A stretch of DNA of 64,000 nt from Phellopilus nigrolimitatus (GCA_021029095.1 JAJOHG010000096.1:1-64000), one strand, 5' to 3'. Counted from the stretch's first letter, positions 1-13,509 are shown. Program-made: numbers and translations. Notes: generated by a model from the sequence alone, not told the origin.

Positions 1-429
1 TGGCAAGAAACAGCAGATAAATAAAATATAGTAAACGGAAGCGAAAAAAAAAGCAGAAAGCAAAAACGGAAAGATGGAGGACAACGCACCCTGCTCAAGA
101 ACTCGCGACTCCGCCCCACTTTGCGGCGACTGCGAAAATACGAGTATAAGTTCTCAGAGCGCGTCAAGAACGATTTTGAAAGTAAAGTTGAAGGTCAGAA
201 ATGTCAGACACTTAGCCATATTATCAGGTGTAAATGATCGACGGCCAAATGTGGATGACATTATTGCCATGCGTCCGCGCCGTGGCAACACAGTTCTCTT
301 TAGCCTGCACTGCACACCTCCTTTCACCATCTCTTTCTTGTTTTCTCGGACCAGGGTAAGTCTAGCAGTCCTCGGTCGACAACGCCGACCCTCGACTCAA
401 CACGAACTTGCTCCGGTACACCACTAAGG
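1..429. other. Upstream region of the ACBP gene
   Basis: No convincing coding sequence is visible here. The stretch carries A-rich runs near its left end and a pyrimidine-rich segment around 310-360. It probably contains the promoter and 5' untranslated region of the acyl-CoA-binding protein gene that starts at 430. Short open frames across it lack codon bias or recognisable motifs. Confidence 0.4.
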
Positions 430-2530
430 ATGGACTCGCGCGAGCTTATCGACGCCCAGTTCGACCGCGCGGTGCAGATCGTGCAGGGTCTCCCGAAGAC
501 GGGGCCCATCCAGACGGGCTACGAGGAGAAGCTCGCAATGTACAGGTGTGTGATGCCTTCTGGACGCCCCTGTTGTACGCTGACGCGTTGACAGCCTGTA
601 CAAGCAAGGTTCGCCCGCCTCGCCGCACACGCCCTATATGACCGAAGTGACTGACTCCAGTTGACCCGCCACACAATCAGCGACAGTGGGCAACGTCAAG
701 GGCACTCGACCGGCGATGTGGGACATGCTCGGGCGCGCGAAATGGTAAGTCGAACATTTCTTAGTTCTTCCGGCCGGCTGCTGGCCCCTCTGCGCACTTC
801 CGCGGAAGTATTTCGTTGTCACGTGTTATGTATCAATGACGAGGAGACGACGGCTGGATAATGTTCTGCTCAATGCGTACTTTTCTTGAACTGATTTCTG
901 TTCTGCAGGGATGCATGGGCAAAGCATAAAGATCTGGATTCATACGAAGCAAAATGGTTTTACGTTGACGAGCTTTTGCGTGTGAGCATCTCCTATGTCA
1001 ATAGCATGAAAGTCATAGTTTCTTACAAATATAACGATAGGTTCTTCGTAAGTACTCAGACAAAACGATTGCACAGGACCTCGTAAAAGAGCTAGAAGCA
1101 TACGGTGGCGATCCTTCGAATATTATGCTGAGCGGTGAGTCATGTCCGTTTTTTCGCCAAGCCGAACGGATCATTCTTATGATGACTAGGTTCTTTCTCC
1201 AAAACTCATGAAAGTGATTCCGACTCCGACTCTGATGCCCCATCTCCGAGTCAGCGACGTATGTCACAATCTCTACAGAATTTGCAGCAACAGCAGCGAG
1301 AGCAGCAGGGTCAAGGCTCGGACGAAGAGGGCAGCCAGTCGGAAGATGAGGAGGACGACCAGCTCGGTACCGGTTTGCACGGGCAGCCAGTCGCAGCAGA
1401 ATCCAGCCTTAAATCAGAGTCTTCTCGGGCGCCCTCAAAGCTCGCTATCAACACAACGATATCGGACGCCCTTGGGCTCGCTTATCATGTCTCCACCTCC
1501 CGCGCCTGTTGCTCCGGTACCTGCATATCCGACTCATTCTTCTGAGTTGCTTCGACAGCAATCGCAACAGCAGTTTTATCCTCAACAGATGCAGCAGTCA
1601 GCTGTGTACGTGCAACCGCAGTCTATACCACACATCCGCGGGGTCCCAGGCATGTCTACTAGTTCATCTGTTACCGTACCGGCCGTCCAGCCTATGCCAA
1701 ATTACGAGACCCCTTCCGCCTTCCCTGGACCATCTCCTCCTGTCTCTTCCCCGGGTGCTCTCCCTTCGACGTCGGGAACATCTGCATTCACGAACATATC
1801 TGCCTCAGGAGCCAGTGGGTTCACGGACGTCGTGCTTCCTTACCCGGCGAGCATGTACCCCGGGCATACAGCATATCGAGTGCCTTCGTCGCGTAAGAGC
1901 CATAATCAGAGTCAGGGCCAAATCGCGGGTTCCGGGTTTACTGGATCGCGCTCACCCCTCGAGCGCGCTGTAGAGAACGTGCAGGCTCACCTGACAGCAC
2001 TGCAAGAGCGCATGGAGATGCTTGAATCGCGCTCATTGGGGGGAACGCCGTATGCGTCTCGGGCGTCTCTCGGTGGGAGCGGTGTCCAGCGCGGACCCGC
2101 GCATGGTTCGCCCTTTTCCTCCTACTTCGGCGCGGGCGGCCGCGGCCGCGGGGGAGAGGGCTCGCTCTGGTCGTGGCTCTGGGACATCAGTGAGGCAGAT
2201 TTTGGATGGGAAAACATGGGCCTGTGGAGCGTCGCGCTCGCACCGCTCGCACGCCTGACCAAGTTCCTTGCGCGTGTGCTCGCGTTCTTGTTGGCCCGAA
2301 GGAGTGGAGAGGGCGGGGGACGCGTCGGGCTCTCGCCGGCCCTTGTCGTGCTGCGCCGCCTGCTGCTCGACGCGTCGTTCGTGCTTGTTGCGTTGTTCGC
2401 CGGGAGGAAGGCGTGGCAGCGGAGCGGCGTGCGAAGAAGAGAGGTACTGCATGCGCTAGCCGGTGTCTGGGGCGCCGTGGTTGGCCGCAGCCCAGACGTA
2501 ACAAGGCACCTCGTCGACCGTGGGGTCTGA
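430..2530 (+). CDS. Acyl-CoA-binding domain protein with hydrophobic C-terminal tail
   Basis: Binds long-chain acyl-CoA esters through an N-terminal ACBP four-helix domain. Exons are 430-545, 595-608, 681-744, 909-981, 1041-1134 and 1190-2530; their junctions rebuild the ACBP fold, with the signatures SLYKQATVGNV, RPAMWDMLGRAKWDAW and KHKDLDSYEAKW. After the domain come an acidic Ser/Asp stretch, a Gln/Pro/Ser-rich linker, a probable short coiled coil (about 1970-2030) and a C-terminal region with two hydrophobic segments (about 2220-2300 and 2335-2410). These suggest membrane association, as in large ACBPs of animals and plants. Oddity: the domain and acidic stretch read in one frame up to about 1380-1450, while the linker and tail read in the next frame with no plausible intron between them. 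A one-base frame break is therefore likely. Family assignment is firm; the exact C-terminal product is not. Confidence 0.85.
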
Positions 2531-2742
2531 GAATCATATTTGCTTGACAGGCTATTTGCACTGCTAATTTAAACAAGCCATTTCTTTGGAGCTTTTTGTT
2601 TCTTTAGAATCTGGATGCCAGTTGTACAAATACCCGAGGGCTAATTAATTAAATATATAACATTGCATATTCCTGGAAGAAAATCGTTCGTACATAACCT
2701 GCAACGAACCGCCTGTCTAAGCACCTGGCACCTCGTCCAATA

Positions 2743-3360
2743 CTATAACTGAGCCTCGTTCAATGCGTCCTCGACAGTCTTGTCAAATACGTGCCGCTCC
2801 ATCCGCGCTTTCGTTTCCTTCGCGACGCGCAGCTTCGTCTGCTTTGCAGTTTCTCCAGGCAGCGGCGTCATATCCGGCTTCTCCACGCTCTGCTCTGAGA
2901 CGGGCAGCGGCGAAATCGGTTGCACAAGCCGCAGGTTCTGGCCTTTAGAAAACCCCTGGCTCCACATGTACTTGAGTGCGCCAGGGATACGCTCTTCTCT
3001 CTCGCTGACGAGTTTCCCTGAGACATTATTATAAATTTAAATTCAAATGAAACCGAAACCAAGAAAAAGTCGATTCCAGCTAGACACACCTCGCCAGACG
3101 AGTTTGCCCCACGCCTTCCCGTGCTTCCCCTCGAGCTTGAGCGTTACCCGCGTCACCTCCCAAAAGCAACCCTCAATCCCCCTCGACTGCCACCGCGTCT
3201 GGAAGACGCGCGCGCCGATACCGTCCTTCGGCAACCGCGAGAGCGTCTGGTACAGCGTCCGTGGTTTGTCGGAAATCGCATCGCTGGTCGTCTTCGGCAC
3301 CAGGCCAGCGAGCGCCCGCGGGAGCGCGGCGACGCTCTGCAGCACGCGCGTGAAGTGCAT
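2743..3360 (-). CDS. MRPS34: Mitochondrial small ribosomal subunit protein mS34
   Basis: Component of the small subunit of the mitochondrial ribosome. Two exons (3360-3090 and 3017-2743) joined at WRG/K give about 180 residues. The middle contains the family signature: a CFWEVTRV block followed by KHGKAWGKLVWRGK, matching the YWRLTRV...HGKAWG block of animal mS34. The N-terminus starts MHFTRVLQSV and is followed by an arginine-leucine region (LYQTLSRLPKDGIGARVF), as in the family; an Ala/Arg-rich start is compatible with mitochondrial import. The C-terminus is Lys/Glu-rich. It is divergent from the FGGY kinase gene, with 178 bp between start codons. Recognition rests on the short conserved core, so it is good but not absolute. 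Confidence 0.8.
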
Positions 3361-3538
3361 TTTTGTTGTGTGAAGAGCGCCTCCAGCACAGTAACGCTGG
3401 TAACAAGAGTGCTAAGGTCGAAGAGTGGTACTCCCAAAAAGGAAGTACATTTTTCGTGGTGGCGTGGAGATATATAGACACGCGCCGCATACAGGTCGCT
3501 CACCTTTCCTTTTGTCGACGGAAAGGAGAACGATCAGG
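3361..3538. promoter_or_regulatory. Shared upstream region of mS34 and FGGY kinase genes
   Basis: The two start codons face away from each other across 178 bp, so the promoters must lie here or overlap the 5' ends. A pyrimidine-rich stretch at about 3500-3520 precedes the kinase start. No defined transcription-factor site was identified; the call is by position only. Confidence 0.4.
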
Positions 3539-5617
3539 ATGTCTAGCAACAGCAACAATGCCAAGGGAGGCGCGGAAAAATCTGCCGGTGACACCGAGCC
3601 ACTGTACATCGGAATCGACGTCGGTACAGGCTCGGTGCGTGCCGCACTCGTCTCGCATTCAGGTCCAATTGTAGCGTCATCCACGAAGGAGACGAAGACG
3701 TTCCGCGCGGACCACGACCACCGCATCTTCGAGCAGTCGTCGAACGATATCTGGGACTCGATCTGCGCGTGCATCAGAAACGTGCTCGGCGGCGGGGGCG
3801 GGGAGCACATAGACCCTGGGAGGGTGAAAGGCATCAGCTTCGACGCGACCTGCTCGCTCGCTGTTACGGACCTGCAGGGCAACTCGATCACCGTGACGAA
3901 GGGCGACGGGCTCGGCAAAGCTGGTGACCGCAATGTTATTTTGTGGGCGGATCATCGCGCAGAGGAGGAGGCGAAGCTTATCAACAGCACCGGCTCGGTC
4001 GTGCTCGACTATGTGGGAGGGACGATGAGTGTAAGTATCCAATGATCTATAGTAGTGTTTCCCATGAGGCTAATGGACAGCCGTTTAGCTCGAGATGGAG
4101 ATTCCGAAGACCCTCTGGCTGAAGAAGAATATGGAGTCATCCCTCTTTTCTCGCTGCCAATTCTTCGATCTCCCCGATTTTCTTACCTACCGCGCAACAG
4201 GCGAGATCACCCGCTCCGCGTGTTCGCTTACGTGCAAGTGCTCTTATGTGCCTGACCGCGGAAATGACAGCCCCGCTGGCTGGCAAGATTCGTTCTTCGA
4301 GCAGATCGGGCTCGGGGAGTTCGCAAAAAATAATTACGCTCAGCTAGGTCCTGTCAAGGACGGACTGAAGAACAGGAAGAAGACGGATACGCTGACGGCT
4401 GGGCTGCCGGTCGGCAAAGGCTTGGGCGTGGAGGCTGCGAAAGAATTGGGATTGTTGGCGGGCACCCCCGTTGGAAGTGCAGTGATCGACGCGTGTGTAT
4501 ATGCTCATTCTTGTTATTAATTCATATGTACTAACACCAGCCAGCTATGCAGGGTGGGTCGGTACAATCGCAGCTCGCCATGCGTCAGACTCCACTATTC
4601 CGACTCTGGAGACCTCAAGCCACCGCTTGGCTCCCTGCGCGGGTACTTCGACGTGCTTTATCGTGCAGTCTCCCGAGGGTGTCTTTGTTCCCGGCGTTTG
4701 GGGACCTTACAAGGATGCTATATTCCCGGGCTGGTGGATGAATGAAGGTGGCCAGAGCTCGACAGGCCAGGTAGGTTTTTTGAGATTGTCGTGACGCATA
4801 TACTCAGCCGAAACATAGTTAATCGACTTCATGATTACCACCCATCCAGCCTATCCCCAGCTGCAAGAGATCGCGAAGGAGGAAAAGACCAGCATTCACG
4901 TAGTCCTAGCCGATCAATTGGAGAAGCTGCGCAAGGAAGCTGGCGTCGAAACTCTGACAGAGCTGACGAAGCACTTACACTTATATCCTGATCTGCATGG
5001 TAATGCTGATCATCTGTCGCTGCAGATCTATGTTAATCCTTTCGTATTTACAGGCAATCGTTCCCCCATCGCGGACCCGTCGATGACGGGTTCTATTATG
5101 GGACTCAGGCTCGACCGCTCGCTGCATGATCTAGCGCGCAAGTTCCACCTCACGCTGGAAGCTATCGCGCTGCAGACGCGCCACATCGTCGAGACGATGA
5201 ACAAGTCCGGTCACAAGATCAGCGAGTTGTACATGTCGGGCGGACAAGTGAAGAACGCGAAGCTCATGCAGCTGTTCGCGAACGTCCTCAATATGCCCGT
5301 CGTGCTCCCCCAGTCAACTGACGACGCGGTGGCGCGCGGTTCGGCGATGCTTGCCCGTTTTGCGGCGGAGACGCAGCAGGGGAAGCAGAAGAAGGATCTT
5401 CTTTGGGACATCATGGTGAGTATCCTATTTTTGTAGTGGCAAAATCACTATGAACGCTCTTGTCGTGTAGGTCGAGATGACGCCCAACGGTACACTCGTC
5501 TCTCCGGCTGCTTCTGAAAAAGAGAAGAAGCTGCTGGAGGCAAAGTATAAGATATTCTTGGAAAGCATAGACATTCAGAAGCGGTGGAAGTCGGAAATAA
5601 ACGCAGCAAGCGCATAA
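3539..5617 (+). CDS. FGGY-family carbohydrate kinase
   Basis: ATP-dependent kinase of a pentulose-type sugar, of the eukaryotic FGGY subfamily typified by yeast YDR109C and human FGGY (D-ribulokinase-like). The N-terminal ATPase lobe opens with [16 protein letters not shown], the phosphate-1 motif. Further family blocks are [24 protein letters not shown], a GTSTC block preceded by YAGWVGT, the block GNRSPIADP, and [20 protein letters not shown] near the C-terminus. The gene has several introns (first at 4031-4088; others near 4493-4544, 4770-4820, 5000-5053 and 5416-5470), all phase-consistent, giving about 590 residues. Start chosen at the ATG before MSSNSNN; the conserved lobe begins about 20 residues later. 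The reading frame is intact throughout. Substrate specificity (ribulose versus another ketose) cannot be settled from sequence. Confidence 0.9.
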
Positions 5618-5927
5618 ACTGTACAACTTTGATTGTTTGAAACTCCTTAGACCTTGATAGATTTTCTTTTGATATGCTTTGAGCGCACGACTTCCGTCCT
5701 CACACATAAGCGTACAAACGTTTCTGTAAGGCATGATTGTTAGAGGCACGAACGCTTGACGTTTATAGGGAGAGCTTCCAAATAATAAGTACAAAAGTAT
5801 TGCTGCAAGTGAAAACAAACTACAGAGGGAAGTGAGTGGTGATGATGAATTTATGAAGGCAGATAGTGCCCAGATTATTCAATGCCAATATGCTATGATA
5901 AAATTACACAAATTAAGAAAACAAGGC
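5618..5927. other. Intergenic space between convergent genes
   Basis: The FGGY kinase and NCBP3-like genes converge here. The stretch is AT-rich and must hold both 3' untranslated regions. No gene is seen. Confidence 0.5.
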
Positions 5928-7322
5928 TCAATCCTTCTCATTCAGAAAGGCCTCTAGCTCGTCATCTAGCTCTTGACGCGTCTTTATCGGACGCTCGGCA
6001 GCTTTCACCCCTTCCCCTCCTCTCCCTCCTCTCCGCCGGGGCAAGGGCTTTACTGGCCGATCCTCCTTGACAGGTAAACGCTCCCTGCCCCTTCTTCGCC
6101 TTCGCCCTTCGAGGCGCGCAGGCTCTGGCGCCTCGAACACCAAATCGTTTGGGTGTGCCCGCATGTTCGACGTGCGCTCAAGAAGCGAGCGCCCTCGTGC
6201 AGAATCGATGTAGTCTGAGCGCATTTTCGAGGGCGGCGGGGACGGGCTGCGCTCCTCATTAAAGTCTTCTTGCAGGAAAGTGTCGAGTTCGTCATCTAGC
6301 TCCCGCCGCTTTTCGTCCTCGTCGACTGCACGCTCTCCCACCTTCCGCCGCTTCCACGATGCACCCTCGTCCGGATCCGGGACGCGTCCGATTGCGTGCG
6401 CGTTCGGGTCCTTCCCCGCGCCCTCGCCGTGCTTGCGATAGAAAACACTCCGGTCCTTCGCGCCGCGCACCTTCCTGTCATCCGTGCGCGCGATGCGGGT
6501 GAGCAGCATGCCCTCAAGCCCCGCGCTCATGCCAAGCGTCTTGTTTATGCGCGCCTCCGGCGGCCACATCGTGACCGGGATTGGCTTCGCCGCGACACAG
6601 TCGTCGAAGTCGGGCACCTCCGTGGGGGACTTTCGGAGAGCATCGAGCGCGGCCCTGCACGCTGCTTTGGTGGCGAAGATGAGCACGCACGTCGTGTCAT
6701 CGACCCACTCGAGACCCTCTGGTTCTGTGCTGTAGTGCCGCGCGTAGGCGAATATGTGGCCGGTAGGAAGGTGGGATATGGGCGTCCCGTGAAGATACAA
6801 GGCGTTTGCGCGTAGATTGTTGGACTCTGTGCTAATTGTTAACAATGAAAAATGCAGCAAGTGTGTTATAATTACCCCCGTTAGCGGAAAAATCCTCTTC
6901 TTCCACCTCTATCATTTCCTCATCGTCATTATCCCTCCTGCGCTTCTCATCCCAACGAACAGGCGCCACAAAATTCGGGGTGGAATGGAAACTCTCGATG
7001 TTAGACGACAGCCGTACGCTTTCGTTCACCTGTAGACGACGCGCACCTTTCCCTTTGACAAGCTCTCTGGTGGCACATATATTCTGTTGGTGCTGATTCG
7101 ACCGGCGAGCCCGCCATCGCCGCCGTTCAACAGAGTACCATTTCGTAGCGCCGGTTCGGCAGGGAGCGCGGCCACCAGTTCCTCGTAGGGAGTGGCATCA
7201 TCGTAAGACAGACCGATTGAGTTGTCACCGTATGTATCTACTTCGATGTAGCTGTCCATGGCTGATGGTCGACGACGAGGTGAAGAGGGAGAGTCGAAGA
7301 CAACTGACTCGTTCAGTTTCAT
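5928..7322 (-). CDS. NCBP3-like nuclear cap-binding / RNA-export protein
   Basis: Resembles metazoan nuclear cap-binding protein subunit 3, an RNA-binding protein linked to mRNA cap recognition and export. The key block is ANALYLHGTPISHL...IFAYARHY...LEWVDDTTCVLIF, the RRM-like NCBP3 core, which in animals has the same spacing of a W-x-DD-T-x-C motif. The C-terminal half is charged (Arg/Glu/Asp) and contains two copies of an L-D-D-E-L-(D/E)-x-F-L motif, RELDDELDTFLQE and QELDDELEAFLNE, the second at the very C-terminus. Predicted exons are 7322-7030, 6991-6876 and 6826-5928. The first intron would be only about 38 bases, with a CTAAC branch-like site. An alternative start is the internal Met at about 7260 (MDSYIEVD). 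It is divergent from KRR1 with about 100 bp between start codons. Confidence 0.65.
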
Positions 7323-7425
7323 GCCGGCGTGACTGTGTCGATCATCCGGCTAAGTATGGCCCAAAATTGTAAACTAACACCTTAGCTTCTGACCTACGAC
7401 GACCAGTTCGCTGCCCGTGGAATTA
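7323..7425. promoter_or_regulatory. Very short bidirectional promoter, NCBP3-like / KRR1
   Basis: Only 103 bp separate the two divergent start codons, so the two genes very likely share promoter elements. Both products act on nuclear RNA. No specific motif was recognised; the call is positional. Confidence 0.45.
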
Positions 7426-9009
<1,584 letters not shown>

Positions 9010-9364
9010 TTTGGTCCTTAGTGTGGTGGTTTTCAGTTAGTAATTTCTCTCTCTTCTCGTTTATTGACAGGGTGATTCGAATAGAATCTCTCATCTTCGC
9101 GAACGCTATGCAGTGCGGGGCAGAATAATGCTCTGCAAACATGTGAGAGTGGCCTGGTCCTTTTTTTTTCGGTCGTGTAATCCCTCCAACCTGTTGTAGA
9201 AATTTCTTGGCTTGCTAGTTATGTTGTGTTTGCTTTTCTACTTCTCCAGATGAAATAGGCCTGCAGCTATTGCCTTTTCGGAAGTAAATATTAAGGTTCC
9301 CACGCTTTGCCCAGGCTCGCAGCACTCAGGCTCGTTGCACACACTAACCTTGCTCACTTCATTC
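9010..9364. other. Intergenic region between KRR1 and SLA1
   Basis: No gene is seen. It must contain the KRR1 3' end and the SLA1 promoter; a T-rich run lies near 9162-9170. Confidence 0.4.
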
Positions 9365-12300
9365 ATGGCACCTCCGACATCGTATCTTGCAGTGCTGAAG
9401 GCATCCTACGATTATGAACCTCAATCTGAAGACGAAATCGCTATCAAGGAGGACCAGATACTCTTCCTGATCGAGCGTACCGACGAGGAGTACGTGCCGT
9501 AGTGCGCGACACTTCGCAGTGCAGACTGACATCTTCAATTCTTTGCAGTTGGTGGAAGGTCAAGACTAAAGATTTGGACGAAAGCAATGAAGGCGGTCTG
9601 GTGCCTGCGGCATATGTCGAGCCCGTGAGTTGTCTTCGAGGTTGCTCGGACATGAGCGCGTATGACGGACTCATTCGGGCAGGCTGAGCATAAGTCCGTG
9701 GTGAAGGCGTTGTACGACTATGACGCGAGCGCTCCTGGAGAGATCTCGGTCAAAGAAGACGACGTTCTTGTTGCGTTCGACAATGAGGAGGATTGGCTGC
9801 TCGTCCAGACTGACAAGGACGGGGGTAAAGCCGGTTTCGTACCAGTCAATTACGTTGAGGAGGTATTAAGCTTGAAATCTTGGTCTTTGTATGTGGCTAA
9901 ACGAGTATCAGACTACCGAAACTGAGGCTGCGGAAGAAGAGGAGGAAGAAGCTGAGGCTGAAGCTCCGGCCGCTTCAGCCATCATCGTCCCCCCTTCGGT
10001 ACACTATATACTACATAGTCTGGTCACCAATCTGACATACAATTTCACTACAGCCTCCTCGACCCACCGCTCCATATGTCGATCCTGCAGAACGTGTGGC
10101 CGCAGCGCACGCGAGAGCGCAGAACGATAGCATACAAACATGGGCTGTTGCTGAGGTCGACAAGAAAGGCAAGAAGAAGAAAGGAACCTTGGGCATTGGC
10201 AACGGAGCTATCTTTTTTGCCAGCGAATCGGACAAGGTAAGCAGCTCTAGTGTCGCCATTTGCAACAGCAACATGATGTATTCCATTCAATCTCTTTTAG
10301 ACACCCGTACAGAAGTGGCCGACAAGCGACGTTGGATCATCACATATTGATAAGTCGAAACATGTGTATATCGACATCGGTGGCGCTTCACCGATTAACT
10401 TACACTTCAATGCTGGTTCGAAAGACACCGCAGAGGCCATCCTTGAGAAGCTCGATGCGTCAAAGGCCGCGTCAATGCCTTCGGCCGGGGTTGCGGTGGA
10501 AGAGGGGCAGGAAGACTCAGCGCCTTTGCAAGACTCGCCTAAGTCTAAGAAGAACGGTGCGAGCGTACACTTCGCCACTACACCGCCGTCGATCATTTCG
10601 CCGCGAGAACTTGACGAGGGCAGCGAGCCGGAGGACTATGTTAGTGCTCGAGATGGCAGAACGAAGCTCGACGACGGGAACGAGTGGGTCACAGTCCTGT
10701 ATGACTTCACTGCAGATGGCGACGACGAGCTTTCGGTCCAAGAGGGCGATCGCTTAATTGTCCTCGAGAAAGATGGGGACGAATGGTGGAAGGTCCAAGA
10801 CACTAAGGGTCACGAAGGCGTTGTACCAGCGTCGTATGTCGAGTTGGACGAACAAGTGAGTTTACATTCTTCTATTTTAATTCTGTACTTTATTCAAAAT
10901 ATATGTATCTAGTCTGACGCTGTCTCCCGTGGCTCCGCAATCGGCGGCGACAATGAAGGCGCGGCTCTACGAGTCGCTGAACAGGAGAAGCGTGAAGAGG
11001 AACGGCGACGAGAAAGGCAGGAGGCCGAGCGCAAACGCACAGATGCAGAGCGTAAGGCGAAGACGGCTGCGGAAGCTGCGGAAGCGGATCGTAAACGCAA
11101 GGAGCGTGAGCGCGAAAGGAAGGCAAAGGAGGAAGAGGAATTACGATTGCAAGAGGAGGAGCAAGAAGATCGCAAACGCGCTTCGCGCCAGTCCCGACCG
11201 TATGTGATCTTCGTGGCTTCATTCCTTCGACGGTCTTGCTTTGTTTCGTGTTTCTGATTAGTCTATCAGTGCGAGCGCATCTGGAAGTCGTTCGAGACCG
11301 TCAGAAGATCGAAATACGTCCTCTCCTTCACGCGAGAGCAAGACACGCACATCTACGGATAAAGCACGTGAGTGTTGCGTTGCAATCGCGAGCGTGATTG
11401 ATTCATAGAAACTCATCGCGTTTTACAGGTGGTGCACCTGCCCCACAACGAACACGCACCTGGCACGACCGTACGGGCCAGTTCAAAGTGGACGCCGAGT
11501 TCTTGGGCTTTTCTAATGGCAAACTTCGTTTGCACAAGACGAACGGCGTGGTTATTGAAGTTCCCGCCGAGAAGATGTCCCCAGAGGATATGAGGTTTAT
11601 CGACCGCCTGAAGGCTGGTAAGGAGAAGGAGAAAGTAGCTCAGTCGTCCAGGAGAATGTCACCTACTGCTTCTGACGACGATGAGCCGCTTGCAGTACGC
11701 CGGCGGTCACTGCAGCCTGAAGCCAAGCCCACTCCACCGAAGAAGGGCAAGAGCATCGACTGGTTCGAATTCTTCTTGAATGCAGGCTGTGATTTGGATG
11801 ACTGCACGCGGTATGCTAACTCATTCGAGCGGGACAAAATCGACGAGGCGATTCTGCCCGATATTACGCAGCAGACGATGCGCTCACTCGGTCTGCGTGA
11901 AGGGGATATCATAAGAGTCACGAAGGCAATTACGCAGCGGTTGGCGTCTTCTGGGGGCGGGAACTCAGCACTCGAGGAGCAGATGCGGAAGGACGAGGAA
12001 GTCGCACGTAAACTGCAGGAGGAAGAGAGCGGTGGGAGCAACACGCCTAAGAGGGCTACTGCACCTTCACCCGGGTTGTTTGCTGGCCCGGGAGGCGTAT
12101 TGAAAAACAACACGCGTAGAGGCAGGCCACAGCCCAGCAGGAGCACGCCTCCAGCTACAGTCGACCTTCACTCGATCACGACTGCTTCCGAACAGATCAA
12201 TAGGTATGGCAGCCCAACGGTAAGCCTTGGTGCGTCTCCCACGAGTGGTGTTTCCGGGCCTCCTAGAGCCAGTTCTGCTGCTCCAGTCGCCAGTGGCTTT

Positions 12301-13509
12301 GAGGACGACGCTTGGACTAATCGACCCAGTTCTACACAACCCTTGGCATCGACTCCTACTGTCGCTACTCGGGCTCCATCTGCACCTCCCGTTCAAACCG
12401 CGCCGTCGCAAGTTCGGTCGCCGCCGGCTGCTCCCGCACCTCCGCCTGCCCCCGCAAATAGCCTGTCGCGCACGACGGAGTCGGATGTCTTCGACCAGCT
12501 AGCCCGTCTTAGTGCATTGAAGGTCCAAAGCCCGGCAGCAACATCCCCTTCGCCGGCTTCAGCTCCTCCCAACGTTACTCCTCCTATCGGCTACCAGAAC
12601 GGTATGGGTATAGGCTCGTCACCCGCACCCATTAGTCAGTTGCAGTCCCAAGCCACTGGGTTTCCTCAACAAAACAACGGCCCTCGTGGTCCCTTCGCAC
12701 CAGTTCCCGCGAACCAGAGTCTCTTGCAACCCCTTGTGCCGACGAACACAGGTTTCAATAGCTTCGTCCCGACGCGGCCCAGCAGCAACCCTCCGCCATA
12801 TAACAACCCGCCCCCCCAGCCATCTTTCCTTGCCACCCAGCCCACCGGGTTCTCCAGCTCGATTGCATCACAGCCCACTGGTTACCCTGGATCTATCAAC
12901 GCTCAGCCTACTGGGTTCTCTGGACCCTTCAACGCTCAACCTACTGGATATCCCGGATCTTTCAATGCTCAACCTACAGGCTTCTCTGGAACGGCTAACT
13001 CGCAACCCACGGGTTTCCCTGGTGCAATCGCCTCGCAACCTACTGGCTACCAGTCTGGGCCCATGATGACGCAGACCACGAGCTATCCTGGTGCATTAGG
13101 TACTGGACCGTTCGCTGGCGGCAGATCATTTGGCGCTCTTCAGCCCAGTATGTGTCGTATTTAAGAGCTATAATCATCATAACTGACAGTTTGTTCTAGA
13201 TGTCACTGGCTACAACCCCGGATTTGGTCAAGTGTCTTCGCCTCCCCCTGTACCACCTCTACCGACGAACAACACGAACAACACATCTCCTGCCAATATC
13301 TTTGCTCAAATGAAGTCGGGCACATTCGGCGACGACAATGCTCCGCAACCAAGCAGTCAGTTGTTGATTGAACGCTCTTATAATTCAATTTTATAACTAA
13401 CGATATCATGACAGACAAATATGATTCGTTACGACCGCAACCGACGGGCTGGGGCATGCAGGGCGCGCCGACTGGCTACCAGAATGGATATTCTGGTCCA
13501 TTTTACTAA
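9365..13509 (+). CDS. SLA1: SLA1-like actin/endocytosis adaptor with three SH3 domains
   Basis: Adaptor of the clathrin-mediated endocytic coat that links cargo and Arp2/3 activators to actin patches. About 1,180 residues from 11 phase-consistent exons. The domain order matches yeast Sla1: SH3-1 (residues about 5-65, ASYDYEPQSEDEIAI), SH3-2 (about 73-128, ALYDYDASAPGEISV), SH3-3 (about 338-393, VLYDFTADGDDELSV), a long charged helix (about 11000-11200), SHD1 (about 534-585, RTWHDRTGQFKVDAEFLG), SHD2, a SAM-like domain (about 633-695, IDWFEFFLNAGCDLDDC), and a Pro/Ser-rich tail with repeated Q-x-T-G motifs. In yeast these repeats are threonine targets of Ark1/Prk1 kinases. The C-terminus ends near QPTGWGMQG...GPFY. 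The start is the ATG directly before the first SH3. The frame is fully intact across 4.1 kb. It converges with SEC7. Confidence 0.95.
12640..13095 (+). repeat. Coding QPTG repeat array in the SLA1 tail
   Basis: About nine imperfect units of 15-17 residues with the core Q-(A/P)-T-G-(F/Y)-(P/S)-G, for example QPTGYPGS and QPTGFSGP. They match the L/I-x-x-Q-x-T-G pattern phosphorylated by actin-regulating kinases in yeast Sla1 and Pan1. Two further QPTG/APTG units lie in the last exon. Confidence 0.85.

Noticed and set aside
1208..1380. Upstream part of the 440-residue plus-strand frame as the natural start of the ACBP C-terminal region
   Set aside because: The frame one base over joins the ACBP domain in phase and encodes a typical acidic linker; this part looks like random sequence.
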